Source: Flavobacterium sp. 9 (GTDB lineage: Bacteria; Bacteroidota; Bacteroidia; Flavobacteriales; Flavobacteriaceae). Taken from it: DNA of 64,000 nt. The notes below the pieces were generated by a model. That model worked only from the letters and a program-made list of their open reading frames with translations, did not search any database and was not told the DNA's origin. The translations under genes were made by a program, and so were the position numbers. Positions 52,989-61,277 of the stretch are shown in pieces. The DNA lies in the NCBI RefSeq assembly GCF_002754195.1, contig NZ_PEEU01000001.1:3100001-3164000 (forward strand). Reading direction: 5' to 3'. Positions within the stretch are counted from its first letter, which is position 1, and each line of letters begins with the position of its first letter.

Positions 52989-53730
52989 CTCTCAGATCTT
53001 TACCGGTTAATGAAATAAAAACTTCTTCAAGATTTCTAGCTTTTTCGGTCGAAGCAATTAATCCAGATGGCGTGCCTTGCGCATAAATTTTTCCTTGGTC
53101 AAGAATGGCAATTGTGGTGCAAAAATCTTCGGCTTCAGCCAAATGATGTGACGTATAAATAATCGTAGTTCCGTTTTGATTTAAATGTTTAAGATATTCT
53201 ATAATTGCATTTTTAGATTGTACATCAACACCAACGGTTGGTTCATCCAGAAATAAAACTTTAGGATTGTGCAGAATTCCGGCAATCAAATTGACTCTGC
53301 GTTTCATTCCGCCAGAGAAAGTTTCAATGCGTTTGTCGGCAAATTTTAAAAGTCCCAAAAGATCTAAAGTTTCAATTACTTTATCTTTCAAATCAGAACC
53401 TTTTAATCCGTACATGCTTCCGAAATAATGCAAATTTTCACGAGCTGTCAACGTTGGATATAAAGCATATTCCTGAGGTACAACTCCAATAATTTTTTTG
53501 ATTTTGGAAGAATCGCTGGCATAGTTCAAACCATCAATTGTAAAATGTCCTGAAGTTGGTTTTATCAATCCGCAGAGCATCGAGATTAGCGTGGTTTTTC
53601 CGGCACCATTTGGACCTAATAAACCAAAAATCTGACCTTGATTTATATCCAGCGAAACATCGTTCAAAGAATACATTTCTGCATTTATGTACTTTTTCGA
53701 AAGGGATTCTATTTTTATAACGGTTTGCAA
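52978..53730 (-). CDS. ABC transporter ATP-binding protein of the pigment cluster
   Basis: 250 residues. Walker A GPNGAGKTT, Q-loop VPQEYALYP, signature FSGGMKRRVN, Walker B VLFLDEPTVGVD and H-loop TSHHLAEAE are intact. Sequence is of the daunorubicin/ABC-2 exporter group. Pairs with the permease downstream by an 11-base overlap. The BtrH-like gene starts 7 bases upstream. Confidence 0.92.
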   Translation of the reverse strand: MQTVIKIESLSKKYINAEMYSLNDVSLDINQGQIFGLLGPNGAGKTTLISMLCGLIKPTSGHFTIDGLNYASDSSKIKKIIGVVPQEYALYPTLTARENLHYFGSMYGLKGSDLKDKVIETLDLLGLLKFADKRIETFSGGMKRRVNLIAGILHNPKVLFLDEPTVGVDVQSKNAIIEYLKHLNQNGTTIIYTSHHLAEAEDFCTTIAILDQGKIYAQGTPSGLIASTEKARNLEEVFISLTGKDLRDDI

Positions 53731-53737
53731 AATATAT

Positions 53738-54736
53738 TTAGCTAATTGCTTTTTTTAGTTTTTTGAAAAAGATTTCTTCGCGATTAGCAATGTCCAAAAG
53801 TTCATCGGCAATGGCATTGTAAGCGTCTTCTTTGGCGCTTCGGTTTTTATAAATACGAGAAGCTTCTACAGCAAAATCTCTCCACGAATCTCCAATTTGC
53901 GTCATTTCTTTCGAAAGAACTTTCAATTCGTCATTGTTTAAAATAACCGAAGCTTCTTGCAAAAATGCTGCATATATAAAACGGAATCCTCCGCCGCCGG
54001 TTCCAATTTCTTCCTGCATACGAACCATTTGTGCGAGATAATGATTTGCTTTTCGAATGCCATGTTTTAAAGGCCATTTTCTAATTTGTCTCGATACGAA
54101 TTTAATTCCGCGAACGCCAACAATTGGCATTGGCGCAAGCATATCGCGACAAGTATTTTTGATTCCTTTAATGATCGCACTTTTAAAATCAACGTCTTTT
54201 GGAATCTGAATTGGATAATACATTTGTCCTCTTGGAGCAAAAGCGCCTTTGGCAAAACGTACTTTGTCTAATTCTTCGTGTGTCAAAGTGGTAACGGTTT
54301 CCATCACCGGATCACTGATTAAATAATCAGTTTCGGTTTTTCCGTAAACGACTAAATTGTGTGCATTGAAGTGAAAGCGATATTCATCAGGAAAATAACT
54401 TAAATGATAAACGCCAACTTGTAATCCGGTTGGAATATTATTTTTTAGATTTTCGTCTAATGCTTTATTGGCATTAACTGTCGAAGAAAATTTTTGTCTT
54501 TTTATTTTTAAATTTAAACGATTGGCAACTTTATTAAAAATCTGTCCTGGCAAAGTTCTGTAACTGATTGCAGGCGCATGGTTTACTTTTATAAAAGGCA
54601 AATACACAAAGAAAAGTCCGGAACCAATACCAAAAACCATTGGTTCGCTGATATTTAATCCGTTGTTTTTTAGCAGATTTGAAGCCACTCCATTTTCACA
54701 ATGAGCAGATTGATGGTGTGTAAAACTAGTTTGCAT
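53738..54736 (-). CDS. BtrH N-terminal-domain Cys acyltransferase-like protein
   Basis: 332 residues. The start HHQSAHCENGVASNLL carries a His/Cys nucleophile motif of BtrH N-terminal-type proteins (C39-peptidase-like fold). A conserved His lies in FHFNAHNLVVYG, followed by Asp-containing LISDPVMETV, giving a plausible Cys-His-Asp triad. The C-terminal ~140 residues are helical (DUF4872-like). In butirosin synthesis BtrH transfers an acyl group from ACP to an acceptor. By analogy, it could esterify the polyene acid to the dialkylresorcinol; this is inference. Start overlaps the upstream stop. Confidence 0.82.
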   Translation of the reverse strand: MQTSFTHHQSAHCENGVASNLLKNNGLNISEPMVFGIGSGLFFVYLPFIKVNHAPAISYRTLPGQIFNKVANRLNLKIKRQKFSSTVNANKALDENLKNNIPTGLQVGVYHLSYFPDEYRFHFNAHNLVVYGKTETDYLISDPVMETVTTLTHEELDKVRFAKGAFAPRGQMYYPIQIPKDVDFKSAIIKGIKNTCRDMLAPMPIVGVRGIKFVSRQIRKWPLKHGIRKANHYLAQMVRMQEEIGTGGGGFRFIYAAFLQEASVILNNDELKVLSKEMTQIGDSWRDFAVEASRIYKNRSAKEDAYNAIADELLDIANREEIFFKKLKKAIS

Positions 54737-55140
54737 TAATCGGTTTTAATATTTTTTAATTCGGCTATTGAAATCTCAAAAGCGTCGGCATATTTCTGTA
54801 AAATTTTGTCACTTAATTTGGCAAAAACAGTTGGTTTAAAATGTCTTTTTACGCGCCATTTCCACATCTCAACATAACCAGCAAGAATGGTAAGATCCAT
54901 TTTATTGAGTTCCATATAATAACAAATCGGACTTAATTCACCAATCTGAACTTTCATTTTTGCTTCTTCTGCACGTTCTTTTATATCGTCAATTGCGTTG
55001 GAAAGTGCAATAGCTTTTGGTTCCCAACCGGTACTTAACGCGGTTGTATAATTGCCATTTTCATCGGTAGCGTAAACAAGTTCTTTGAGGTTCTTTTTGC
55101 TTAAATTTCCATCGTGCTGAGGTACATTTTCTTTTTCCAT
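54736..55140 (-). CDS. Conserved-looking hypothetical protein beside the BtrH-like gene
   Basis: 134 residues, soluble, no signal. Contains YATDENGNYTTALSTGWEPKAIALSNAIDDI and helices to the end (YMELNKMDLTILAGYVEMWKWRVKRHF). No catalytic motif. Its stop shares bases with the BtrH-like start (TAATG), so the two are translationally coupled and probably function together. Confidence 0.75.
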   Translation of the reverse strand: MEKENVPQHDGNLSKKNLKELVYATDENGNYTTALSTGWEPKAIALSNAIDDIKERAEEAKMKVQIGELSPICYYMELNKMDLTILAGYVEMWKWRVKRHFKPTVFAKLSDKILQKYADAFEISIAELKNIKTD

Positions 55141-55156
55141 GACGGTTTTTTTTTAT

Positions 55157-55408
55157 CTATATCATTAATCGTATAAAAACTAAAACGGGTAATATTTCGA
55201 TTATAATTAATAAAGTGAGATTTATGATGGCTAAATTTTTCTTTTTTTTGACAAAAAAATAAATCATTTCTAACAACAGAAATAGACAGTAAGCTTGACT
55301 TAAAAAGAAAGCTAATTCATCGGAGTTTATTATAAAAACAGCAATAAGTAGCAATATTAAAATTCCTATTCGAATTAGTAAATGATTAAGCGGTTTTTTT
55401 GTATCCAT
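55157..55408 (-). CDS. Small three-helix membrane protein
   Basis: 83 residues with three predicted membrane helices and a basic loop (FFVKKKKN). It lies 4 bases from the stop of the dehydratase-like gene and 16 bases before the next, so it is in the operon. No family recognised. Confidence 0.65.
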   Translation of the reverse strand: MDTKKPLNHLLIRIGILILLLIAVFIINSDELAFFLSQAYCLFLLLEMIYFFVKKKKNLAIINLTLLIIIEILPVLVFIRLMI

Positions 55409-55412
55409 TTAA

Positions 55413-55877
55413 TTATTCTTCAACTGAAATTGTCTTTTGAATGAACAAATTAATTTCGCATTCTAAAAGTATTTTGTCTTCCAATAAGCTTTCGCAACTC
55501 ATTGTGCACAAAGTGTAATCGTCGCCTATAAATTTCGAAACCAAATTTGCTTTGGTTGTAATTGTATCACCAGCTTTTGGCAGCAAATGTATTTTCAGGT
55601 TTTTTAATGCACTGATAAAACCAATCACATTTACGTTTTCATTTTCTGTTCCGTCTTCTTCAAAAAAATACTTTTTGCCTACAATTGCAGAACAGGTTTG
55701 TGCTGTATTTTCGATTAAACCGGCCTCGACAAAAATGTTATTATCGACAAAAATATTGTCTTCTTTTATCAGAAATGTCGTTTCTACAAAATTAGAATTT
55801 ATGTCCAAAATTAGATCTACCATAAGCATAGGCGCTCGGTGCGGAAGATAATTTTGTATGTCAACTCCAATTTTCAT
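55413..55877 (-). CDS. Hot-dog dehydratase-like protein, copy A (ApeP-like)
   Basis: 154 residues. Start IQNYLPHRAPMLMVDLIL is the FabZ/ApeP opening (PHRxPMLxVD). The helix with VEAGLIENTAQTCSAIVG matches the catalytic-Glu region of this group (E...AQ). It should dehydrate 3-hydroxyacyl-ACP in polyene synthesis. It is a tandem paralogue of the following gene (shared xDNIFVDNNxFxEAGxIEnxAQ). Confidence 0.85.
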   Translation of the reverse strand: MKIGVDIQNYLPHRAPMLMVDLILDINSNFVETTFLIKEDNIFVDNNIFVEAGLIENTAQTCSAIVGKKYFFEEDGTENENVNVIGFISALKNLKIHLLPKAGDTITTKANLVSKFIGDDYTLCTMSCESLLEDKILLECEINLFIQKTISVEE

Positions 55878-55884
55878 AAGTATA

Positions 55885-56322
55885 TTATTTTGCCAAAACG
55901 GTTTTCATTTGTCCGCGGGCAATTTCTTCATTATTCAAAGTAGTCACAATATCAACCAAAGTAATTCCGGCAAATTCCTGCAGGATTGTTACGGCTGATT
56001 GAATTGTATCGTCGACTTTAGGGAACTTTTTTATTTCAATATCTTTTATAGAACCAATATAACCTGTTGGTGCAGTTTCGTTTTTCAAAAAATACTCATA
56101 TCCCGTATGCAACGCCACAGATTGTGCCATATGCTCGATTATTCCTGCTTCTAAAAAAGAGTTATTATCAACAAAGATATTGTCGCTCTGAATTTTTAAA
56201 CCGGAAACCAATGATGTTTCAGTATAAGAATACATTTTATCTACCATAACAAAAGGAAACTTTTGAGGTAATAAATTTTCGACTGCTTCTTTATTTAAAA
56301 GAGATATTGTTTCCATTAGCAA
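55885..56322 (-). CDS. Hot-dog dehydratase-like protein, copy B
   Basis: 145 residues; ATG 56322 overlaps darB's end by 7 bases. Shares with copy A the motif DNIFVDNNSFLEAGIIEHMAQ, again with Glu and Gln in the catalytic helix; the start PQKFPFVMVD lacks the PHR triad of copy A. Either partner of a heterodimeric dehydratase or a second specificity (for example for the alkyl chains of the resorcinol). Confidence 0.82.
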   Translation of the reverse strand: MLMETISLLNKEAVENLLPQKFPFVMVDKMYSYTETSLVSGLKIQSDNIFVDNNSFLEAGIIEHMAQSVALHTGYEYFLKNETAPTGYIGSIKDIEIKKFPKVDDTIQSAVTILQEFAGITLVDIVTTLNNEEIARGQMKTVLAK

Positions 56323-57449
56323 ACGGTTAAATAGGCGTAGGCAAAAGAGAATCTTCCGCTTTCCGGAACTGATAATAAAATGCGATCTCCTTTTTTTAGT
56401 TTACCGGAATACATTAATTCTTCAAGTGCAATATAAATTGAAGCCGAACCAACATTACCAACTCTTAAAAGGTTCATAAACCATTTTTCGTCTGTAAGCA
56501 CAATTCCTTTTTCGTTTAATCCATTTTTTAATCCTTCTACAAAAAAGTTAGAAGATACGTGTGGTAAAAAATAATCTACCTGATCTGCCGTAATATTGTG
56601 CTTTGCCATTGCATCGCTCATACTTTCGACACCTTTAGGCAGGATAAATTCGTCTAATATTTTTACATCTTGTTTTACCGCAAACACAGATTCGGTTAAC
56701 CATTGCTCCGGATTGTAATCGCTCCAGGCTTGGATTTCGCCATTTTCTAATTTATCTCCACCTGCATACATACAAGTTTCTAATTCGAATGCATAAGAAT
56801 ACGCTTCCATCCATTCGATTTTTAATGAAATTTCTCCGCTTGGTTTATTTTCTAATAAAAAAGCTCCGGCTCCATCAGATAACATCCAACGTAAAAAATC
56901 TTTTTTGAAGGCAATTATAGGTTGCTCTTCAAGATTTTTTAAATTGATAATTTCGTGATTGTATTTTGGAGAAGAAAGCCATGTCGAAACTTTTTCTGAT
57001 CCTGTACAAATGGCATTCTTTGAGTTTCCTGATTTTATTGAAAGAAAACCATATTTCAGCGCATTCATTCCGGAACAGCAAATACCCATCGAAGAATTTA
57101 ATTCGACCGATCTGTTTTTTAATAGACCGTGAACCATTGCAGCATGCGACGGCGCCAAAACATCAGGTGATGAAGTTCCGCAAGAAAGGACTTCCAGATC
57201 CTGATCTGTAAAATTTTCATCAAATAGTTGTGCAACGGCATTTCGTGTTAACTCAGCGTTACTATGTGTACTTTTTCCGTTTTTATCAACGGCGTAATAT
57301 CGGGTTGTAATTTTATTATTGCGCAAAATAATACGTCTTGCTTTTGAGGCAGTGTCATTTATCAGGCCTAAATAATCTTCCATTTCGTCATTTGAAACAG
57401 CTTCATTTGGCAAATATTTTGCGGCTTTGGTAATATATACGTCAAACAT
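56316..57449 (-). CDS. darB: DarB: beta-ketoacyl synthase III-type condensing/cyclising enzyme
   Basis: 377 residues with a KAS III (FabH-like) fold, longer than FabH (~320). Nucleophile Cys125 lies in GICCSGMNALKYG, His in YFLPHVSS and Asn in RVGNVGSAS, the C-H-N triad. Position next to darA and length fit DarB, which joins a 3-oxoacyl and an unsaturated acyl thioester into a cyclohexanedione, the precursor of dialkylresorcinol. The first ~40 residues (YLPNEAVSNDEMEDYLG) are KAS III typical. Confidence 0.92.
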   Translation of the reverse strand: MFDVYITKAAKYLPNEAVSNDEMEDYLGLINDTASKARRIILRNNKITTRYYAVDKNGKSTHSNAELTRNAVAQLFDENFTDQDLEVLSCGTSSPDVLAPSHAAMVHGLLKNRSVELNSSMGICCSGMNALKYGFLSIKSGNSKNAICTGSEKVSTWLSSPKYNHEIINLKNLEEQPIIAFKKDFLRWMLSDGAGAFLLENKPSGEISLKIEWMEAYSYAFELETCMYAGGDKLENGEIQAWSDYNPEQWLTESVFAVKQDVKILDEFILPKGVESMSDAMAKHNITADQVDYFLPHVSSNFFVEGLKNGLNEKGIVLTDEKWFMNLLRVGNVGSASIYIALEELMYSGKLKKGDRILLSVPESGRFSFAYAYLTVC

Positions 57450-57465
57450 AATTAAATTTCGTATT

Positions 57466-58368
57466 CTAAACTCCTTGATAATATTGAGTTTCTTTTTTTA
57501 TGGTTTTGAACTTGAATGGATAGGTAATAAGATGCAATATATAGACTATTGGCGAGATTAGCCATATTGCAAGGAATAAATAAACATAAAATATTTTAAG
57601 AAGCGTTTTCCTGTTTTTTTGATTCTTATGAATCAAATTTGACCACTTATTAAAAATTTTATTGGCCGTTTTATCTACAGTTACTAAATACGGACTGATT
57701 TTTACAGCGCCTATTTCGGCTAATTTTGGCTGTAAATCGTCAAGTTTGTTTTGTTTAAATTCCGAAAGCATGATTTCTCCAAATTTATCAGACTCCTGAA
57801 TGTCTTTATCAGAAACTCCGGGAAGCGGAAAAAAGCCGAGATATCTTTTCTTTACGCCAGAAAACATCCAATTTACAATTGTGATTACGCTGATTAAATT
57901 TCCAACACGATCTACTAATGCAACATTTCCAACCAATTTTGCATTTGCATCACGTAATAAAACTTTAATTTTTTCCTGAGCCATAACCCACATATTACGA
58001 GAACCATTAATAGTTATAACGGGAGTATTGTTTAATATTGTCTTGGCTTCAGTACTTTTTAAAAAGGAATTGATTGGAATTGAAGGCGATAAAAACCAAA
58101 CTTGATAATGAAAAAGAACTAAATCAAATTTTGTATTTAAAATTTCTTCAGAAACCGGTTTGAGCTTTGTTGGAATCTGTAAAAAAGATTCAGGAAAAGC
58201 ATCAAAAAAAGAAGTTTTATTCCATGGAAACGGGAATGGCTTTTCTAATTGTATTTCGTGAAAAGTTACTTTTATCTCTTCTGAATTTAAGAATGGTTTT
58301 GCAATATTTTTCGCAATCGATTCTAGTTGTCCGGATTGGGAATAAAAAATAACGAGAACATTTTTCAT
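57466..58368 (-). CDS. darA: DarA: dialkylresorcinol-forming flavodoxin-like aromatase
   Basis: 300 residues from ATG 58368; the upstream ATG at 58392 would overlap the promoter box. A flavodoxin-like N-terminus (VLVIFYSQSGQLESIAKNIA) has an FMN-phosphate-type loop SQSGQ. FPFPWNKTSFFDAFPESF follows, and one or two hydrophobic segments lie at the C-terminus (VYLFLAIWLISPIVYILHLI). DarA is credited with oxidising (aromatising) the DarB cyclohexanedione to the dialkylresorcinol. It begins a transcription unit right after a promoter-like box. Confidence 0.9.
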   Translation of the reverse strand: MKNVLVIFYSQSGQLESIAKNIAKPFLNSEEIKVTFHEIQLEKPFPFPWNKTSFFDAFPESFLQIPTKLKPVSEEILNTKFDLVLFHYQVWFLSPSIPINSFLKSTEAKTILNNTPVITINGSRNMWVMAQEKIKVLLRDANAKLVGNVALVDRVGNLISVITIVNWMFSGVKKRYLGFFPLPGVSDKDIQESDKFGEIMLSEFKQNKLDDLQPKLAEIGAVKISPYLVTVDKTANKIFNKWSNLIHKNQKNRKTLLKIFYVYLFLAIWLISPIVYILHLITYPFKFKTIKKETQYYQGV

Positions 58369-58393
58369 TTTGTTTGTAGGCTTTGGTTGCAAA

Positions 58394-58401
58394 CAAAAAT
58401 A
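58394..58401 (-). promoter_or_regulatory. Putative -7 promoter box for darAB
   Basis: On minus, TATTTTTG (58394-58401) fits TAnnTTTG, 25 bases before the darA ATG at 58368. No clean -33 TTTG was found; TTCGTTTAAA lies at about the right distance. With the nested hairpin just upstream, this suggests an independent transcript for darA and later genes. Confidence 0.5.
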
Positions 58402-58439
58402 AGTAAATTTATTTAAACGAATTTTCTTGTTTAATGTTT

Positions 58440-58705
58440 AACGTTTTTGCCCGCGGGTTTAACTGATTAAACGGGTTTTCGCAGGTTTTTTTGGTTCTCG
58501 CAAAGACGAAGAGGCGCAAAGTTGTAATTGAAAAGGAGTTTTTAAGTACAGTTTGTCATTTCGACGGAGGAGAAATCTCCGCGACAATTATCCGTAAAGT
58601 ATATCAATCTTTGTCGAGTTACTTGTGGAGATTTCTCCTCCGTCGAAATGACAAAAATGAGAAAAAACTTTGCGACTTCGCGTCTTTGCGAGATTCTTTA
58701 CTTTG
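58440..58705. repeat. Nested inverted repeat in the darA upstream gap
   Basis: Outer arms TCTCGCAAAGACG (58496-58508) and CGTCTTTGCGAGA (58681-58693) are exact, continuing imperfectly as CGCAAAGTT/AACTTTGCG. The inner arms, 58552-58580 and 58627-58655, are a perfect 29-bp inverted repeat with GTCATTTCGACGGAGG at its start, around a 46-base loop. Outer words match the 61.15 kb hairpin. CCGCGGGTTTAACTGATT at 58451 is related to a reverse-strand word near 47.96 kb. No gene fits this gap; an ~81-codon frame across it is a repeat translation. Confidence 0.85.
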
Positions 58706-59584
58706 TTATCCTAGATCATTCCAAAAATCGAAATAATTGAACCATTGCAATGGATATTTCTGCACGATGCTTTCAACGCTTTTTACGTATTCTTTCAATA
58801 ATGCTTTTTCGTCGCGGTGTTTTACGGTTGCTTCTCTTGCGTATAAATGATAATGTAAGTTGGGTTCTTTCATTACATAAACAAAAACTACGGGAACTTT
58901 CAGGCGCGAAGCAATTAAAAATGGACCAGCAGGAAAGTTGGCTTCTTTACCCAGAATTTTTTCAGAAAGAGATTTCGTTCCTTCAAAATAACGATCGCCG
59001 GTAAAACAAACCAATTCATTATTAGCCAAACCTGCATTGATCTCAAAAATATGAGATAAATCGTCTCTGATAATTATAAATTTTACGGTTGGTTTTTGAG
59101 TGACACTTTCCAGATAATTTTTTATTGCAGAATGTTCTAAATCTGTAGTAACTAAATTGATTTGAAAGTTAAGATCGATATCGCCCAGAAAATGTTCGGC
59201 AATTTCAAAATTTCCAATATGGGCACTAATTAAGACACCACCTTTTTTTTCGGCAAGAAGTTTTTTCAGAATCTCGATTCCGTCAAATTCATAAGTGAAC
59301 TTATTTCGCATTCCTGCAGAAATGGAAACTTTATCAATAATGGTCTGTCCAAAAGTGTAATAACTTTTGAAAACCATTTTTCTTGATTTGAAATTGGAAT
59401 AGTTCAGTCTTTCTTTAAAATAATAAAAAATAGCCTGATTGCTTTTCTTCAGAAACAAAAAGTAGTAAGAAGCAACAAAATAAAGTAAGCCATAAGCAGC
59501 CTTGACACCCGCTTTTTGTATTAAAAAAACGAATATTCTATAGCCTAAAACTGTTCCTTTTGATTTGCCATCCCATTGACTCAT
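58706..59584 (-). CDS. LpxL/HtrB-like lipid acyltransferase
   Basis: 292 residues with an N-terminal hydrophobic anchor (about 25-45). The acyltransferase motif SAHIGNFEIAEHFL gives H-x4-E, followed by FTGDRYF and the conserved LGKEANFPAGPFLIASRL, the lipid A late-acyltransferase family. Cluster location (one base from the ACP) suggests it transfers the aryl polyene or an acyl chain from ACP to a lipid anchor or the resorcinol, not lipid A itself. A second candidate acyltransferase domain is in the RND fusion. Confidence 0.87.
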   Translation of the reverse strand: MSQWDGKSKGTVLGYRIFVFLIQKAGVKAAYGLLYFVASYYFLFLKKSNQAIFYYFKERLNYSNFKSRKMVFKSYYTFGQTIIDKVSISAGMRNKFTYEFDGIEILKKLLAEKKGGVLISAHIGNFEIAEHFLGDIDLNFQINLVTTDLEHSAIKNYLESVTQKPTVKFIIIRDDLSHIFEINAGLANNELVCFTGDRYFEGTKSLSEKILGKEANFPAGPFLIASRLKVPVVFVYVMKEPNLHYHLYAREATVKHRDEKALLKEYVKSVESIVQKYPLQWFNYFDFWNDLG

Positions 59585-59838
59585 TAAACAGCTTTAGCTT
59601 TTAGTTTGGTATCTATAAGGTCGTAAAAATTTTGAAAAGTAGCAATTCCAACAAAATCAGCTTCAACCAGTTTTACACCAAAGTTAGATTCAATAGAAAC
59701 TACTAAATCTACATAATCTAAACTATCTAACCCAAGTGTATCTTTTAGATTAGCATCTGGTTCAATATCATCATTATCTACTTCAAATTCATCAACCAAA
59801 AAACCATTAATTCTTGCTATAATCTCTTCTTTATTCAT
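59584..59838 (-). CDS. Acyl carrier protein 2 of the pigment cluster
   Basis: 84 residues with the phosphopantetheine site TLGLDSLDYVDLVV and the four-helix pattern (KEEIIARINGFLVDEFEVDNDDIEP). DSL here versus DSI in ACP 1 suggests different partners. It overlaps the KS gene by 8 bases and the acyltransferase by one, implying tight coupling. Confidence 0.94.
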   Translation of the reverse strand: MNKEEIIARINGFLVDEFEVDNDDIEPDANLKDTLGLDSLDYVDLVVSIESNFGVKLVEADFVGIATFQNFYDLIDTKLKAKAV

Positions 59839-61066
59839 CGTTCAATTTAAAATTTTTAACCACCAACGCAGAGTTGGTTCCTCCGAATCCGAAGGAATTG
59901 GACAAAAATATGTCAAATTTTTTGTTTAAAGTAGTTTTGACCAAATTTAATTTAGAAGCATCTTCATCAGGATTTTCCAAATTGATGTTCGGAGCAATGA
60001 AATCGTTCTGCATCATTAAGATAGAGTAGATTACTTCGCTGGCTCCAGCCATCCAACATTCGTGGCCTGTCATTGATTTTGTAGAACTTACGTAAGGATT
60101 TTTCTCACCAAACACTTCAAAAATAGCTTTTGCTTCGTTTCCGTCTCCAACCGGAGTTGAAGTTGCATGTGCATTTATATAATCAATGTCGGTTGCTTTT
60201 AATTGTGCATCGTCAAGCGCTCGTTGCATGGCTATAGACGGACCTTCGACATTGGGCGTCGAGATATGTCCACCATTTGAGGAGAATCCATAACCTACAA
60301 CTTCTGCAATAATATTGGCGCCTCTGGCAATTGCCGATTCATAGCTTTCAAGTATTAACGTTGCACCGCCACCACTCGGAATTAATCCGTCGCGATCAGC
60401 ATCAAATGGGCGTGAAGCTTTTTCAGGTTCGTTTTCTCTATTCGAAAAAACACCTAATCCGTCAAAACTGCTCATTGCATATTTGTTGATTTCCTGAGCT
60501 CCTCCGGTAATTACAATATCCTGAAATCCGCTTTTTATTAAAAAATAAGCTAAACCTATAGAATGTGATCCACTTGCACAAGCGGCACTTATAGTAAGAT
60601 TGATTCCGCGAAGTTTAAAAATCGTTGATAAATTCATTGTTACCGTTGAATTCATGGATTTAAAAATGGCTCCGGAACCTATTAAAGCGGTATCTTTTTT
60701 CTCGCGAACAATATCTGTGGCGTCAATAATAGCTTTTGAGACACTATCGTTTCCGTACATGATTCCCACTTCGCGATTGTCGAAAAAGGCATCGTCGATA
60801 TTGGCGTTTTTTAATGCTTCAATTGTTGCCATATAAGCATATTCGGTTTCTTCACCAATGCTCATACGTTGTCTGCGGGTCAATAAGTTTTTTAAATCCG
60901 CTTTCGGAACCATTCCCGTTAAGGCAGATTGAAAACCAAATTCTTTTCTTTCGGCGTCAAACTTAATACCGGATTTTCCGTTGTACAAAGATTCTTTTAC
61001 TTCATCTAAAGAAGTTCCGATACAAGAATAAATCCCCATTCCAGTAATTACAACTCTCTTATTCAT
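59831..61066 (-). CDS. FabF-like beta-ketoacyl-ACP synthase of the pigment cluster
   Basis: 411 residues. Catalytic Cys163 in ISAACASGSHSIG, His in INAHATSTPVGD and His in SMTGHECWMAGASE; the C-terminal SNSFGFGGTNS is present. Closest in appearance to FabB/FabF. Together with ACP 2 and FabG it may build the saturated or unsaturated acyl chains for the dialkylresorcinol, or extend the polyene. The ATG lies close to an AATACTTTG box that is one base short of the -7 consensus. Confidence 0.92.
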   Translation of the reverse strand: MNKRVVITGMGIYSCIGTSLDEVKESLYNGKSGIKFDAERKEFGFQSALTGMVPKADLKNLLTRRQRMSIGEETEYAYMATIEALKNANIDDAFFDNREVGIMYGNDSVSKAIIDATDIVREKKDTALIGSGAIFKSMNSTVTMNLSTIFKLRGINLTISAACASGSHSIGLAYFLIKSGFQDIVITGGAQEINKYAMSSFDGLGVFSNRENEPEKASRPFDADRDGLIPSGGGATLILESYESAIARGANIIAEVVGYGFSSNGGHISTPNVEGPSIAMQRALDDAQLKATDIDYINAHATSTPVGDGNEAKAIFEVFGEKNPYVSSTKSMTGHECWMAGASEVIYSILMMQNDFIAPNINLENPDEDASKLNLVKTTLNKKFDIFLSNSFGFGGTNSALVVKNFKLNDE

Positions 61067-61111
61067 CGTCTTTCAAAGTATTTTTATATCCTTAAAGTGT
61101 AATCTTTTTAA

Positions 61112-61225
61112 TCTCGCAAAGTTTTCTTTACTCTATTCTTTATTTTTTAATCTCGCAAAGACGCAAAGTTTATTCTTTATAAGTAAGCCTTTTAATAAAG
61201 CTTGGCGACTTTGCGTCTTTGCGAG
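61112..61225. repeat. Perfect 18-bp hairpin CTCGCAAAGACGCAAAGT plus a partial third copy
   Basis: CTCGCAAAGACGCAAAGT at 61152-61169 and its exact complement at 61208-61225 enclose 38 bases; a partial copy, TCTCGCAAAGTTTTC, begins near 61112. The same words form the outer arms of the 58.5 kb element. It fills most of the 211-base gap between fabG and the KS gene, with no coding frame. Confidence 0.8.
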
Positions 61226-61277
61226 CAATTTTCGACGTTTAAAAAAACTTAAAATAGTCTCACAAACTTAGGAACTA

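Noticed and set aside
58369..58392. Upstream ATG of darA
   Set aside because: It lies directly beside the promoter-like box and the homologous flavodoxin start is at 58368.
58491..58736. 81-codon plus-strand frame within the nested inverted repeat
   Set aside because: It is an open reading of palindromic repeat sequence; the region is explained by the hairpin.
61112..61225. CRISPR-like repeat array
   Set aside because: The arms are inverted, only a few copies exist and no regular spacing or Cas genes are present.
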